Made by a program: the position numbers and the translations under genes
In this document: positions 21,512 through 33,002 of the stretch, in pieces
How positions within the stretch are numbered: position 1 is the first letter of the stretch
How the letters are laid out: each line of letters begins with the position of its first letter
NCBI GenBank assembly: GCA_003049485.1
Contig: PYST01000124.1
Location: 1-64,000 of the forward strand
Length of the DNA stretch: 64,000 nucleotides
Origin: Ophioceras dolichostomum
Taxonomy: Eukaryota > Ascomycota > Sordariomycetes > Magnaporthales > Ophioceraceae
Reading direction: 5' to 3'
Notes under the pieces: model-generated
The model's input: only the letters and a program-made list of their open reading frames with translations
Told to the model about the DNA's origin: nothing
The model's database searches: none

Positions 21512-24346
21512 TCAAAGCGCATAATTCTCAGTATGGAGATAAATCTCCTCCAGCAGATCGTCACCCCAGATCTCCGCCTGCAGCCTCGCGACCGTGTTCG
21601 CGACCCCGACCCGCATGGCCGGCGGGCCGCATACGAACACGGCCGTGCGCCTCCCCAGGATCCCGCGCCCGTCCGACCCGCCCGTGGCCCACTCGCGCAG
21701 CATGTAGCCCAGGTCCGGCCTCCCGTACTCGACGCTCCACCCGCCGTCGATCTGGTGCGGGACGGGGAAGGCGAAGCGCATCAGCGACTTCTGGAACTCG
21801 GTCGGCGTCTCGGGGAAGCCGAACTCGAAGCCGGAGGGCGGGCCGAACGTCGAGGTGGGGCGCGCCCGGTGCACGTTGTTGCTGGCGTTGCTGATGCTCA
21901 AGCGGTTGTTCGCCGCCGTGACGGAGGGCCGCGGCAGGTCCGTCTTGAGGTGCGCGAGCTCTGGCGGGCGGGGGATCTCCGTGGAGGTGCCCTTGCTTCC
22001 GGGCTGCGGCTTTTGGTCTCCCACCGCTGTGATGGCGTCGGCGTCCTCGGGGGCGAGGTGCTGCGAGTACCTGGCGTGGCCGGGCGAGCCGGGCGGGGCG
22101 TACTGGAAGGTGGGGATGTCGAGGCGCGGCTGGGCGGGGAAGTGGAAGTCGCGCTCTCGCTTCTTCTCCTTGGCCTCCTTGTCGGGCTCGTCTCCCGGCG
22201 CCACGCTCGCCGCCCGCTCGGAGCTGCGGTCACGGCCCTCGAGCTTCCGCAGCGTGTCCTCGGCTACGGAGCGGCGGTCTTTCACCTGCTGCTGCGTCGG
22301 GGGCGGCGGGTAGGCGTGGGGCTGCAGGTACTTCTGCTGCGGCAGGGCGGTGATGCGGTCTTCGTCCTCGGCGCGCAGCTCGCGCTCGCGGTCCGGGTCG
22401 CCGCGGGCCTCGGCGTGGATCATGGCCGAGTTGCGCTTGGACGCGATGCCGGCCACGAAGCCGTCCAGCTTGTCGTGGAACATGTTGCTTAGCGGCCGGG
22501 GCGCCCGCTGGTTGAAGCCCATGTGCTGCTGGCGCACGGCGGCCGTGACGAAGAACTTGCAGGTCACGCTCTCTGGCGGGGCCGCCTCGCGGCAGATGCG
22601 CAGCTCCTCGCGGAACCAGTCCATGGCCTCGAGCCTCTTCAGGGCCCAGACGACGACGATCTTCTTGGTGATGGCCTTGCCGTCTCGCATGCGCTTGATC
22701 AGGTTCAGGAGCTGCGACATGAGCGCCGTGATGCCACTGCCACCTGCGATGAGGATGCAGGTGTCGAATGCGGCGAGATCGCGGCGCATACCGCCGTAGG
22801 GCCCGTCAAGGAAGGCACGGTAGGTGTGGAACGGGCCCTTCTCGATGGCCGTCTCCAGGACCTTGCGCGTGAAACCGCCATAGGGGCGGAAGACGAGCAC
22901 GCAGTCGCGGAACTCCTCGCCGTACTCCGAGGGGAAGTCCTCGCTGCACAGCGAGGAGATGGTGAAGGGGTGGTTCTCGAACAGCGAGATGCCCGGCATG
23001 CGCAGGTACACGAACTGACCTGGCTTCCAGCGCATCTGGGTCGGGATCGTGATCTTGACCGCGTTCTCGGTCATGAGCGTTATGGCGGCCTCGTCGCCGA
23101 CCATGAAGGCCATGCGCCACGGCTTGGTCCAGTTGAGGTTGAACAGGCGCAGGATGGCGCAGAAGACGAGGATGACCAGCGACGCGATAAGGTAGCTCCA
23201 CGACATGAGGAAGTTCTTGGTGTGCCAGAAGAGCACGGCGATGTAGATGAGGCCGACGGGCACGTGGAGCAGCACGAAGATCTCGTAGGCGGTCCGGCGG
23301 ATGAAGGGCAGGGACGCAATGCAAAGCCACCCGAGCGGCACAAGACAGGCGATGCCGGTGCCGTAGATGGCGCCGCTGCCCTCGGGAAAGAGGCGCGAGA
23401 AGACCTCGAGGCCGCCATCGTCCCAGACGGGCTGGATGTAGAACGGAACCGTGTGCACTAGCGATAGGAATAGGCAGAGGTAGCCGGCCCATCGGTGGAA
23501 CACGTTGAGCCGCTCTGGGCCGATGCCCGTGATGTAGGTCAGCAGGTTGGCCTTGGTGCTGGTAGCGATGATCCACGGCGTCATGGCGACGGCGATCATG
23601 CCGGCGCGGATGGCCAAGGGCGGCGAGCCATAGCGGATGCTCCGCCAGTACAGCGGCTGCTGCAGGAAGCAGTAGAGCGTGACGAAGATGGTGGCCACGG
23701 TCACGACCGCCAGCACCGCCAACGACGAGAAGGTGAAGCGGTGCTTCCGCCACCTGATGTCGGGTATTGGCCGGTAGAAGATCCACCGGAAGAGCGCCAG
23801 CGCGTCGTTGATGAACCCAACCGACGACATGTGCGCCTTGGGCCTAAAAGCCATCTCCTCCTTGCCGCCCTCCTCGGGGAAGAAGTGACGCCCGGACGTC
23901 TGGCCAGTCCGGAGCACCTCCTCGTCCCTCTCCTGGAGGGTCTGGACTTGCCCTTGTTCCTGCCCTTCGTGTTGTTGTTGCTCCTGGTCATCTTCTTGTT
24001 CTTGTGCTTGCTCGAACTGCTGCTGGTGGTATTGGTCGTCTATCCCATACGTCTGCATATAATGGCGCTCGACCTCCTGCTTGTAGATGGCCTGTCTGAT
24101 CTTGTCTTGCCAAAAGTGCCATATCCGTGTGAACACGACGCAGCACATCAGCGTGAGGCAGAAGTACGTCCACCCCAGGCCGTACTTCCCGGCCTCGCTC
24201 CATGGGTCGACGGTGAGCGCCTCGATGAGCCCTGGTGGGCTTGTTGGCGTTAGTGGGATAGAGATGCGCTTCACGAGGTCTGAGAGGGTTGTCGACGACT
24301 CGCCACGGGCAAAGAGCCCGGGCATTGCTGGTGATTGGCTCGCCAT
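21512..24346 (-). CDS. Ferric reductase-like transmembrane flavocytochrome (FRE family)
   Basis: A single uninterrupted frame encodes 944 residues. The N-terminus has a membrane segment near 58-76 and then a Q/E-rich loop (about 98-135). Next comes the ferric-reductase membrane domain with paired histidines (HRWAGYLCLFLSLVHTV and LLHVPVGLIYIAVLFWH), which would hold two haems across the membrane. The FAD-binding motif HPFTISS is near 457 and the NAD(P)H motif GGSGITALMSQL near 531. The C-terminal CGPPAMRVGV near 915 completes the nucleotide-binding fold. About 250 residues between the two halves of that fold (roughly 615-865) are charged, proline-rich and probably disordered. Such enzymes reduce Fe3+ or Cu2+ at the plasma or vacuolar membrane. 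It lacks the N-terminal EF hands of some NOX enzymes, and I prefer FRE over NOX because of the position of the histidine pairs and lack of NOX signatures. Substrate is not shown by sequence. Confidence 0.88.
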   Translation of the reverse strand: MASQSPAMPGLFARGESSTTLSDLVKRISIPLTPTSPPGLIEALTVDPWSEAGKYGLGWTYFCLTLMCCVVFTRIWHFWQDKIRQAIYKQEVERHYMQTYGIDDQYHQQQFEQAQEQEDDQEQQQHEGQEQGQVQTLQERDEEVLRTGQTSGRHFFPEEGGKEEMAFRPKAHMSSVGFINDALALFRWIFYRPIPDIRWRKHRFTFSSLAVLAVVTVATIFVTLYCFLQQPLYWRSIRYGSPPLAIRAGMIAVAMTPWIIATSTKANLLTYITGIGPERLNVFHRWAGYLCLFLSLVHTVPFYIQPVWDDGGLEVFSRLFPEGSGAIYGTGIACLVPLGWLCIASLPFIRRTAYEIFVLLHVPVGLIYIAVLFWHTKNFLMSWSYLIASLVILVFCAILRLFNLNWTKPWRMAFMVGDEAAITLMTENAVKITIPTQMRWKPGQFVYLRMPGISLFENHPFTISSLCSEDFPSEYGEEFRDCVLVFRPYGGFTRKVLETAIEKGPFHTYRAFLDGPYGGMRRDLAAFDTCILIAGGSGITALMSQLLNLIKRMRDGKAITKKIVVVWALKRLEAMDWFREELRICREAAPPESVTCKFFVTAAVRQQHMGFNQRAPRPLSNMFHDKLDGFVAGIASKRNSAMIHAEARGDPDRERELRAEDEDRITALPQQKYLQPHAYPPPPTQQQVKDRRSVAEDTLRKLEGRDRSSERAASVAPGDEPDKEAKEKKRERDFHFPAQPRLDIPTFQYAPPGSPGHARYSQHLAPEDADAITAVGDQKPQPGSKGTSTEIPRPPELAHLKTDLPRPSVTAANNRLSISNASNNVHRARPTSTFGPPSGFEFGFPETPTEFQKSLMRFAFPVPHQIDGGWSVEYGRPDLGYMLREWATGGSDGRGILGRRTAVFVCGPPAMRVGVANTVARLQAEIWGDDLLEEIYLHTENYAL

Positions 24347-27300
24347 TGGGGGCCTTTTGCTTCTGGGGCTCCGACTCCTGTTGCAACGAATTGATCCGTC
24401 GCGGTGTCGAGTATGTCGGATTCGGAAGGGGGGTTCGGTTTAAAGAGGCCGCGAGACCGGCAACAACGCGACGTGCGATTGTTCAAGTGCGCCAGGACAT
24501 AGAGAGAGAAAACGAAGACCTCCTTCAACTTCGTCTTAATGCCTTATGGAATCGTCTGAATTCGCGACCGGGAGGAGAGAGGGAACTGGAAAACCTGGGA
24601 AACCTGGTGTTCGTTCTATGATTGTCCCCTTATCCGTGCCGCGCAAATCCCCGATGCGGGAGTATTGAGTTTCCTGAAATATCCAATGACACCGCTTGAG
24701 AAGGGAAAAGGAACCCAGATAGTATAGGTTATCCGTGATGGCACATGGAAAAGGAATGCCAGACTCCTCAACCCAGTGAATTAAAAATGCTGATAGTAGG
24801 CAAGCGACAGTGGCAATGGAAAAGAGGAAGGAAAGACAAAAGATTCTCCGGCACGCAGAGTGAGAGAGAGGAAGTCGGTCAGATAGAAGAGAGGAGGACG
24901 GGGGCGGGAAGCGAGCGAGCAGCCCGGGTATATGTGGAGATGATGTGTGCGTGTGGTTCTTGGTGTCCCCGATGGACCAGGTCTTCTCGAATCCCACGCG
25001 GAAGGAACACCAAGGTGACCAGATAGAGGAGACGAAGAGACCAGGAATCGAAAGAGGAAAGCGACGATGTTCGTTCCAGTAAGCCTCGTCACGCCGCTAG
25101 CGCGAAAACCAAGACGAGCGAGAGTGATAGGCGCTAACCGCCCAGATGGAGTCTCCCTGAGGTTGGAGAGTGAAGATGATGATGGACGGACGGGATGGGG
25201 AGATTTCGTCGGTTCCGGGATGGGGGAAGGGTTCGGCGTGACGGTACAGGTTGTATGCTGTGCTGTCCTGTTCCGTGCAGCCCTCTGCGGAGGGCAATGT
25301 GCGATGTGTTCTGTGCTGCGTGTGCTGTGCTTGCTGCTCTGCGATGGTGACGGCGTGTTGCTTGTGCCTGCGTGTGCTTCTCGCTATCACTTCAGCTTAG
25401 CTTGCAGACGGCTGGGCAATCAGAGAGCAGGGAAAGGCCTGTTGTCCACAGGCGGGAGCTTGGGTCAAGCCAGAACGGGCCAGAACGGGGGGAGGTGTGA
25501 AAGGATGGGCGGCCCAGCGGCTGACCGCAGTTTAATATTGGCTGGTCGGGTTTTGTGGTCGTTCCCCGCTGCTGCATGTCACCAATGTCACACAGAGGGA
25601 CAACGAGAATTTTGGGGGAGGGGACTTCCGCATGGGAGGGGAAGAAAAAATCGGTGTAGTCGAAGCGCTCAACCATCATCAACCCTCAGCAGATTTCTTT
25701 TGGGCTGCAACTCTGCGGGGAGGGGGTGGCGGGAACTGGCCCGAATCGGTGTGTGCGTGCCCCGTCTCTTCTGCTGTTCTGAGAAGTGTGGGTGGTCTTG
25801 AAGTCTCTGAGTGGCGAGCCTTGGTGTTGTGAAGCGGAAGTGCGTGTGTGCTTCCTGTGCAGGTCCATGCAGCAAGCGTTGTATCTCTTCTGCAATGCAT
25901 GTGCGGAGGTACTTTCACACCAAACCGTTATCGCGCACTTAAGCACACCCACCGGCTGCCATACTCCGTGCCGACGACGTTTCGATCAGCAATATGCTGA
26001 CATGGAGGGGCCGAGGATGATGAAAACAGACAGCAGAAGGTAACACGTACGGAGACTGACTGACTGACCGACTGACTGACTGCTGTACTGTACCTGCAAG
26101 TAAGAGCCGGCAGTTATGCCTAGGAAGGTACTCATGTGCGGAAGAGGTGAACCCCGTATCTCACACAAAAACGTCCTCTCCGCCCGTTCATGTCTCTCGG
26201 TCTTATCGAGAGACGGCTGGAAGCCCTTTTGTCCTTTGTTATTCCGTATGTTCAGAAGGATCTTGAACCAGGTTCCACCGTGGTACGACGAGATGACGAC
26301 AAGATGAGCATTGTCGTGGCGGGTTCCTCCGTCCTCTTCGGAATGGGCTCACCAGCGAACAGTGGAGGGAAAAAGAAGTGTGATATTGGAAAGCCCAATT
26401 TGTGCAGAGGGAAGAAGCCCCTCACTTCTCAAGGGCCCGACGCCCAGTGAGCGAAGAGAGAACAGCGACTGCGCGAGCAAAAGCAGAAGGAGAGACAGGG
26501 CTGCAATGGCGAAAATGGGTCGAAGAATCGGCCCCCCCTCCCTTGCCAGTTGCGACCCCAATGCGAACAGGGGCCTGCCCTGGCTCCCCATCTGCCATTG
26601 ATCGCCATCTTGCCAGGGATTGGCCGGCAACCCCACCGCCATTCGCAGGGGGCGAGCGTCCAAGCTTTAGGCTTCGAAAGACCTCATTGGGCCAGAGAAG
26701 AGGTGACGGGCGAGTCCTCGTGATGGACGCCTAGCAGGGATGGTTGGCTAGCAGGCCAGTGGGCGAGCACTTGCCAGCTTGGGGGATCTTTTTGGGAAGA
26801 AGAGCGGGACAAGCCATTGGGCAAAGCACATTGGCAAAGTTCAAGCTTCATTGATTCGCCCACCCCTGTGGACTTGGCGTGGGGCCCTCCAGATGCAGCT
26901 CAGCGGCTACAGGTCGGCCGTGATTGGCCGCCAGTCCTCGACCTCGAGTCTGCAAGACCCTGCAAGATGCTGCAAGCTGTCTCCTCCAGCATGAATGTCA
27001 TTGACTTTTTGGCCGCTCTTCTCAAGATTTTTGCCCTCGCTGGGAGCAAAAGCAAAAATCCTCAGCACGCCACCACCACCATCACGAATTGTATCAAAGC
27101 TGCTACCAGCCCCCTCGAATCAAATCAGCGCTTCGATCGGTTGAGCGATTGTGCCTTGTCAGGTTTGCATCTCGGCTTCCTCGGTACCTGCTTTAGTTGC
27201 TTTTTGCATCGGGGCAACGAACAGTGGTGAACAGTCCCACATTCCCTTATTCGTATCACCCAGTTCCGGAAAGGACGTCGTCTCCCACCGGCACATGCCG

Positions 27301-28773
27301 TGTGAAGCGCGAACTCGAACAGGTGACAGAGCCAGATTTCCTGGCGACACTGCATCTGCGGCACCATTGGAAGCTTCCAAGCAAGGGATCGCACACAGGT
27401 CAAGAGATCCAAGGGAGATCCAATGGGGTGACCTCATGAAGCACAAACTTTGATGCTCGCGACTTGAGATGCACGAGGCAGAAGCGAGGGAAACAAAACA
27501 TGCACCACCACCAGCGGCCAAATAACAGGAAGGCCCCCATTTGTTCCCGACAGACCGGAACCCGCATGATTTTTGCCGCCCACTTAGGCCGCCCACCACC
27601 CAGATAATCACCCTTTATCGTCATATGTTTTGATTACGATGGGATGGAATACGGATGGGATGGGATGGGTAGCCGGGCAATTATCTCTTCAGCATGAGAT
27701 GTCATCACGTAGCTCTACTTTCTTTGGACCGCGCAGGTGAACAGACGCGGACTTGGGGGCCACGGTAGGTGCCGTAGCCTCGGACACGCAAACTACGTAC
27801 CTCACACACCTATCACTGATACACACAGAGGAAAGGGTTGCGGGCACGGCGCTTATCAGGAAGCGGAGGGAAAGGAGGAAACTGGACAGCGATGGCCGAC
27901 AGGAGAAGACGACGAAGAAAGACACAGGTCGAGATGCAACCAAGAAAGGAGGAGAGCCCTCCTCATCCTTCCACTTCGTCTCATTTTGAAGTTGTGGTCC
28001 TTTCTTTAAAGATAGACATCGCTCTTACAGTACTCCGAACATTCTCGAGTCTGGGCGACAGGGAGCAAATGCTCCCCCATGAGACATAAAAAGCAGTCAG
28101 ATTGGTGCAATTGACGCAATCCATGATATGAGGGGTCTCATTGCAGCTCACTTTTCCCCTCGTCCCACCGTTTTGGGCATTCCCTCGCGCCGTAATCTCA
28201 CTCTTTTGGGACACATTACCTACGGACGCGGGGCATTCCATAGTACTCGACGTATCGAGCTGGCGCTGTCGGCGCTTGGCGGGTGTAAACGTACTAGGAG
28301 ATCCACGGGGTGGGCGGTCTTCTTCTTTCGTAGCGTAGCGACGATTAGAGTGAGTGAGTGAGTGAGTAGGTAGGAAAGACAAAAAAGACTGACTGGACGA
28401 TAATGGCGATCTCGGTCTCTAAGTAGAAGCAGCCAAGAGTCTGTTTTTAGACCCCAACAGGAGGAACAGGAGGCCCGTTCCTCGGTTTTTTCCCGCAATC
28501 CGTTCCGCCTTCCTTCGGGGTGTCAGATAGCTGCCGTGGAACACACACACACACGGACACTCGGAGGAAGATTTTTGATACAGACGTGCATTACCTACTC
28601 CAAATATATCTACCGCTAACCCGTCTTCGTCCGGTCATGGATGAGTAGCGCGCTCGTAGGCTACGGCACGACTGATGAACGGCGACGTTTGCCCCTGACC
28701 ATTGCGCGGGAAAATAGGGCGAGGACGAGGGCGAGTTTGTAAGTATGACAGACAGGGAAGAAAATCTCTCAAA
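24347..28773. other. 4.4-kb gene-free region between ferric reductase promoter and TDA3-like gene
   Basis: The left part should be the ferric reductase promoter and leader. The open frame at 25067-25801 (+) is long but of odd composition, has no domain and overlaps other frames, so I do not call it. A GACT tract is at 26054-26082 and a GAGT run near 28349-28367. I looked for the iron-responsive GATA consensus ATCWGATAA upstream of 24346 and did not find a full match. The right end is 3' flank of the TDA3-like gene. Confidence 0.5.
26054..26082. repeat. GACT tandem tract
   Basis: Seven GACT or GACC units in a row in non-coding sequence. Confidence 0.75.
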
Positions 28774-30193
28774 TCATGCCCCAGAGGTCCGTCTCCGGTT
28801 GTAGGTGTGCTCGAGGGTGGGAGCAGTAAGGAGGAAGGCAGGCAGGTCCTCGCCAAGACTGGACGGCTGCCCACGCACCAGCTCGGCCATGACCTTGCCT
28901 GTCCCGAGGCTCAGGCTGATGCCCCACGGCCCGTGGCCTGAGGCGAGGAAGACCCCGCCCCCGGCCCCCGGTCGAGTCACGATCCCACCTCCTAGTTGCC
29001 CATCCGGGATCCTACAGATGAAAGGCCTTCCGAGCCCCGTGACCGGTCGGAAGCACAGCGCCTCCCGCACGACCTCGAGGTCGTCGGCATCGTTTGAGGC
29101 TTCTTCCCCTTTGCCCGTGGTGCCCAAGCAGCCGAGCATCTTCCTCGCAATGCCCTTGAGCAGCGCCAGATACTCCGCAGACATTTGCTTCTTCGAGTCG
29201 GAAGGGAGGTTTGGTAACGGGTAGGCTGCGTCGTTGAGACCGGCGACGTAGATGGAGCCGTCTCCCCAGGAGAACGCCTCGGGCGCGTGCCCGTCCACCT
29301 TCGAGGCGAAGATTGCGTGGCTGCGCTCGTTGGCGGCCAGGGGCTGGCTGAGACGCGGAAGCTTGACGAGCAGGGAATGGCCAGACAGTGACGTAATGGG
29401 CAAGCTCATCCCCGAGCTGGGGAAGAGTGTCTTGAACACCTCTGGCGACCAGCAGCCCGCGGCAATGATCACCCTTGTGCAGGGCAGGTCCGTTTCCGCC
29501 GAGGTGGTTGTGTTGATGATGCGGATGCTGGCCAGCTCGCCCTGGGTGTCGGCTTGGACGGAGATCGCCTTGGCCGGGTGGTGAAGTTTCACACCTAGGC
29601 TGAGGCACTCCTTGAGCAGAACCTGGCTTAGTGCCATCGGATCCCTTGAGTGGCCGAATCGAGTGTGAGTCGAGTCAAAGTCAAGCATCAGCCTCCGTAG
29701 AGTTTAGCAGTCGTTAACTGAGAGGCACTTACACTTGTGCAACGGTATCCAACGCAATGCACTCAATGCTGTCTCCGGGGTACCTGCGTTGCCAAGATGG
29801 TGAAACATCCTCGGTGTTCAACGGCTTCTGTCCGTCACCCGCAGCCCCGGACCTGCTAGTCCCCTCAAGGAGCCAGTTCGCGCCCGATTTCCCACCGGCC
29901 CCCTCCGGCCACTCGTAGGAGAACGCAGCGCCAGACCGGTATCCCCATTTCGTGGCGCCTTCGTGCTCTGCAGCGAAGGCCCGGTGTTCTTCGAAGCTCA
30001 GTTCGGCCAGCGTCCGCATAGGACCGCTGAACCAGTCCTTGGACAGAAACCCGCCGGCAAACCCAGAGGCGGACGAGAACAGCTCCGCGGCCGGCTCCAC
30101 TAGATGGATCGACCCCGGCGTCATCTCGGTCTTGGACAGGTAGTAGGCCGTGGCAGTCCCGATGATGCCAGTCCCGAGAATTACCGTTGCCAT
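28774..30193 (-). CDS. FAD-dependent oxidoreductase (DAO superfamily, TDA3-like)
   Basis: Two exons, 29733-30193 and 28774-29692, give 459 residues. The intron (40 nt, donor GTAAGT, acceptor GGAG) is very short, so the junction is less certain than others, though it keeps the frame. The N-terminal Rossmann motif GTGIIGTATAYYL begins at residue 6, followed by the acidic HLVE that binds the adenine ribose. ASGFAGGFLSKDWF near 50 is typical of the TDA3 branch, and the C-terminal GGGVFLASGHGPWGISLS is the second FAD contact of glycine/D-amino-acid oxidase-like enzymes. Yeast Tda3 is linked to endosome-to-Golgi traffic, but no substrate is known. An in-frame ATG exists at 30347-30349; I chose 30193 because the nucleotide fold then starts at the N-terminus, as in the family. 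It is head-to-head with the dehydrogenase at 30656. Confidence 0.85.
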
Positions 30194-30655
30194 GGTGGCT
30201 TTGGGTTGATAGGGACGAGCGGATAGGAGGATGCAATATGCAATATGCGAGATGCAAGATGTGAGATGGGATTGGCCAGGTATCCTAGGAGAGCGCCCGG
30301 GTTGGCATGGTCGAAACTGAAAGTGCAGGGCCGAGCAGGCCAACCGCATCCATATAACACGGGCGCGGCGCCGAATGTCGGACGAAGCTCGAAGGCTTTA
30401 ATGGCCCGCTATCCGATTCGGCCCCACTAGACGCTCGAGAAGAGGGACCGAACACACATAAAAAGGAAATTCGAGCCGGCCCGGCAATTCATTTTACCCT
30501 CTGAGCTCGTCATTGTCTGTCCGTCGTCCTTCTCCTCTTTCTGCCTAGACCAAAGGGCGCGGTGGGGAGAGCTACTAAGGAAAATAGCGCATGCAACATC
30601 TCGAAACCCGAACCCAATCCAACCCCTACGTCCAATCCAAAGAAAGCAAAAAGAA
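30194..30655. promoter_or_regulatory. Shared divergent promoter region of the TDA3-like and SDR genes
   Basis: Only 462 bases separate the two start codons. About 30229-30271 contains imperfect short direct repeats of a GATGCAATATGC-like unit. No defined factor site is recognised. Confidence 0.45.
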
Positions 30656-31731
30656 ATGGTGGCACCTAAGGTGGTTGCAGTCACGGGCGCCAGCCGGGGC
30701 ATCGGACTGGCAATCGCCAAGTACCTCATCCAGGCGTCCCACAACGTCGTTTTGGTGTCTAGGAACACGACGGAGCTGGAGAGTCTGAAGGTGCAGCATC
30801 CTGCGCAAGTAGCGTGCCTCGCTGTCGACCTGACCAAGGCTGATGTGGGTGAAACCTGTTCCCTCGTGTCGGTACTAAAACCCGAAGCGAGATGGATATA
30901 CAAACCTGACGCGCATTCTTCTGCAGGCCGCACCCAAAGTCACGGAGCTCGCCGTCAGGACTTTTGGTCGCCTTGATGGACTGATCATCAACCATGGAGT
31001 CCTTGAGCCCCTTAAGCGCGTGGCAGACGCCGACATCGACGAGTGGAAACAGGTTTTCGATACCAACTTATTTAGCTGTCTTGCCCTGGTACTAGTACCT
31101 ACCTACCTACCTATCTACCTGCCCATCACCCAGACAGACACATTTGTGTCTTTTCCCATCATAGGTACCTAGTCTTGGACATGGGAGCATATCTTGCTCA
31201 CTCAGACTGACTGACTGACTCTTTGGATAACTCTAGGTGAAAGCGGCAATCCCACTTCTTCGGGAGTCGAAGGGCAAGATCGTCTTCACGTCCTCTGGAG
31301 CGGCCTTGAAGGGATACGCCGCCTGGGGCGCGTACGGCGGATCCAAGGCGGCTCTGAACTCGCTGTCTCAGCACATAGCCGTTGAAGAGCCTGACTTGGT
31401 GTCGGTAGCCATCGGACCCGGGCGGGTAGACACCGACATGCAGAAAATTCTGCGTGAGCAAGGACAGGCCGTCATGGCGGAGAAGGACTACGCCGGATTC
31501 AAGACCGCCTTCGAGGAGGGCCTTCTCAACAAGCCGGAATGGCCGGCCAAGGTCATCGCGAGGCTCTCTGTGGAGGCAACGCCGGACCTGAGCGGCAAGT
31601 ATCTGAGGTAAGTTGTGGCAGTCAACCCCGGCCCCTTCCGATCATATATCGAAACAGGACTGTTCAAGCAGCTGACGACGATGAAATTTCGAAGCTGGGA
31701 CTCTGAGCCTCTTGCGTCATACCGGAATTGA
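30656..31731 (+). CDS. Short-chain dehydrogenase/reductase (yeast YIR035C/IRC24-like)
   Basis: Four exons, 30656-30844, 30927-31088, 31237-31607 and 31695-31731, give 252 residues. The cofactor motif TGASRGIG is at residues 10-17, the structural Asn is in NHG (85-87), and the catalytic set is Ser136/Ser137, Tyr150 and Lys154 (YGGSK). Length and the C-terminal SGKYLSW match the classical SDR subgroup of small NADPH reductases. Exon 4 carries only the last 12 residues; without that splice the frame stops at 31611 right after SGKYLR, and the GTAAGT there is a strong donor. Introns use donors GTGGGT, GTACTA and GTAAGT; the second holds TACC repeats, a TAGGTACCTA palindrome and a GACT tract. Substrate is unknown. 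Confidence 0.88.
31162..31171. repeat. Palindrome TAGGTACCTA inside an SDR intron
   Basis: Exact copy within intron 31089-31236, preceded by a run of TACC units (about 31096-31120) and followed by GACT units (31204-31220). Confidence 0.8.
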
Positions 31732-33002
31732 CGAACACCATGAGAATCTGGAAGGGTCTAGCCCGTGGTCTTTTGATATGATGTCAGCCTTGTGATGCTC
31801 TCTACACGTCAGAGGGTGTATACGCATGATGAAGGGATAGATCGGTAGGATAGGATTGGGGCCTCAGTTGAAAGATGAAAAGCCTTTTGGCGTTTTCCAC
31901 ATGGGCTTTCAGTATTAGCATGGAATATTTTTTTGCATCATCGGCCAAGTGTGTTTGGTGAAGCTGTGCAGCGCAAGAGGGAGGAGACATCAGGAGCGAG
32001 TCTTCCAAGTAACCTACCCTGCTCAGACGATTGATCGCACGCTCTCTGAGGCCAAGGTTAGTTAACTGCCTAGGTAGGTTAGAGACGCCATAGGTCACCG
32101 CCTCCTTTAGATGGTGATGGCTTGCCTCGGCCATTTCTCGCCTCACTTCCGTGGTACCACACCAGCAAGTCCGTTCACCGACATGAGTCACGGCTGGGGT
32201 CGCCTTTGCAACGAAGGCGGTTGGATATCAACAGGCAAGGCTCCGTCCTAGACCAACGATGTTAGCGGCAAAGTCCCCGGAGCTGTGACTTCAGGAGTGA
32301 ACAGAATAGAGGTTTGCCGAAAGAGAGATATCAGTGTGTCCGTTTGGAAAGACGTGTCAATCACCATGTGTAGGTCTGCCTGGGGCGACAAAATTTGCTC
32401 ATCATGTGAATGGGGCGATAAAAAAGATAAACAGGACGAAAGCTTAAACATACCATCCGGTGCGAGGCTGTCACCGACTATTCGCTGATATCAGAGGTGT
32501 GAGTGTTCCAAGTCTCTCGGGAATTCTATGTAGAGATTGAAAAAGCAAGAGGAGCGAGAGTGAGAAGAAAAAAATAATTTGCTCTGGGGCTGACCCCACA
32601 TGCCGAATTATCGATAAACAAAGAGCTTCGATCGAGTCGAGGTGGGGAAATACACATATATTGGATGGTCCCCCTCCAACACGTCTGAAAATCGAGGCGA
32701 GCCTCCATCGACGTATTGAGGCACCTAATGAGAATAAAACGACATAGGACTCTCATGTGACTTATGCTGCCTCTCGCTATAACTTGATAAAGCGACCCAC
32801 GAGATTTTCGTTTTCACGGAGCCATTTGTGTTCGTGCGACCTCAACCCCGTGGTCATCAAGCCAGGCAGCCACAACCAACACAAATCAGCCATCACGACC
32901 ATTACATCACACGAAGGGTTACAAAGAGTATTCGCGATACTGGCCACCCATACCATTGCAGCAATCTTGATACAGAGGGAAGAGTCCCAAAATTTCGACG
33001 AG
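31732..33002. other. Intergenic region between SDR and NC2-beta
   Basis: No gene is recognised. Short frames (31802-32191 -, 32248-32451 -) have no recognisable features. The region should contain the SDR 3' UTR and the NC2-beta promoter. Confidence 0.5.

Noticed and set aside
22523..24253. Two long plus-strand frames
   Set aside because: Antisense of the ferric reductase gene with no domain of their own.
24347..25200. Iron-responsive GATA sites upstream of the ferric reductase
   Set aside because: Some GATA-like hexamers exist (near 24628 and 24731), but none matches ATCWGATAA in full, so regulation by a SreA-type factor is not supported by sequence.
25067..25801. 244-residue plus-strand frame
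   Set aside because: Cys/Gly/Arg-rich without domain, signal peptide or introns; looks accidental.
30194..30349. Upstream in-frame ATG extending the TDA3-like protein
   Set aside because: The extension is not needed and would place the Rossmann GxGxxG motif about 58 residues in, unlike the family.
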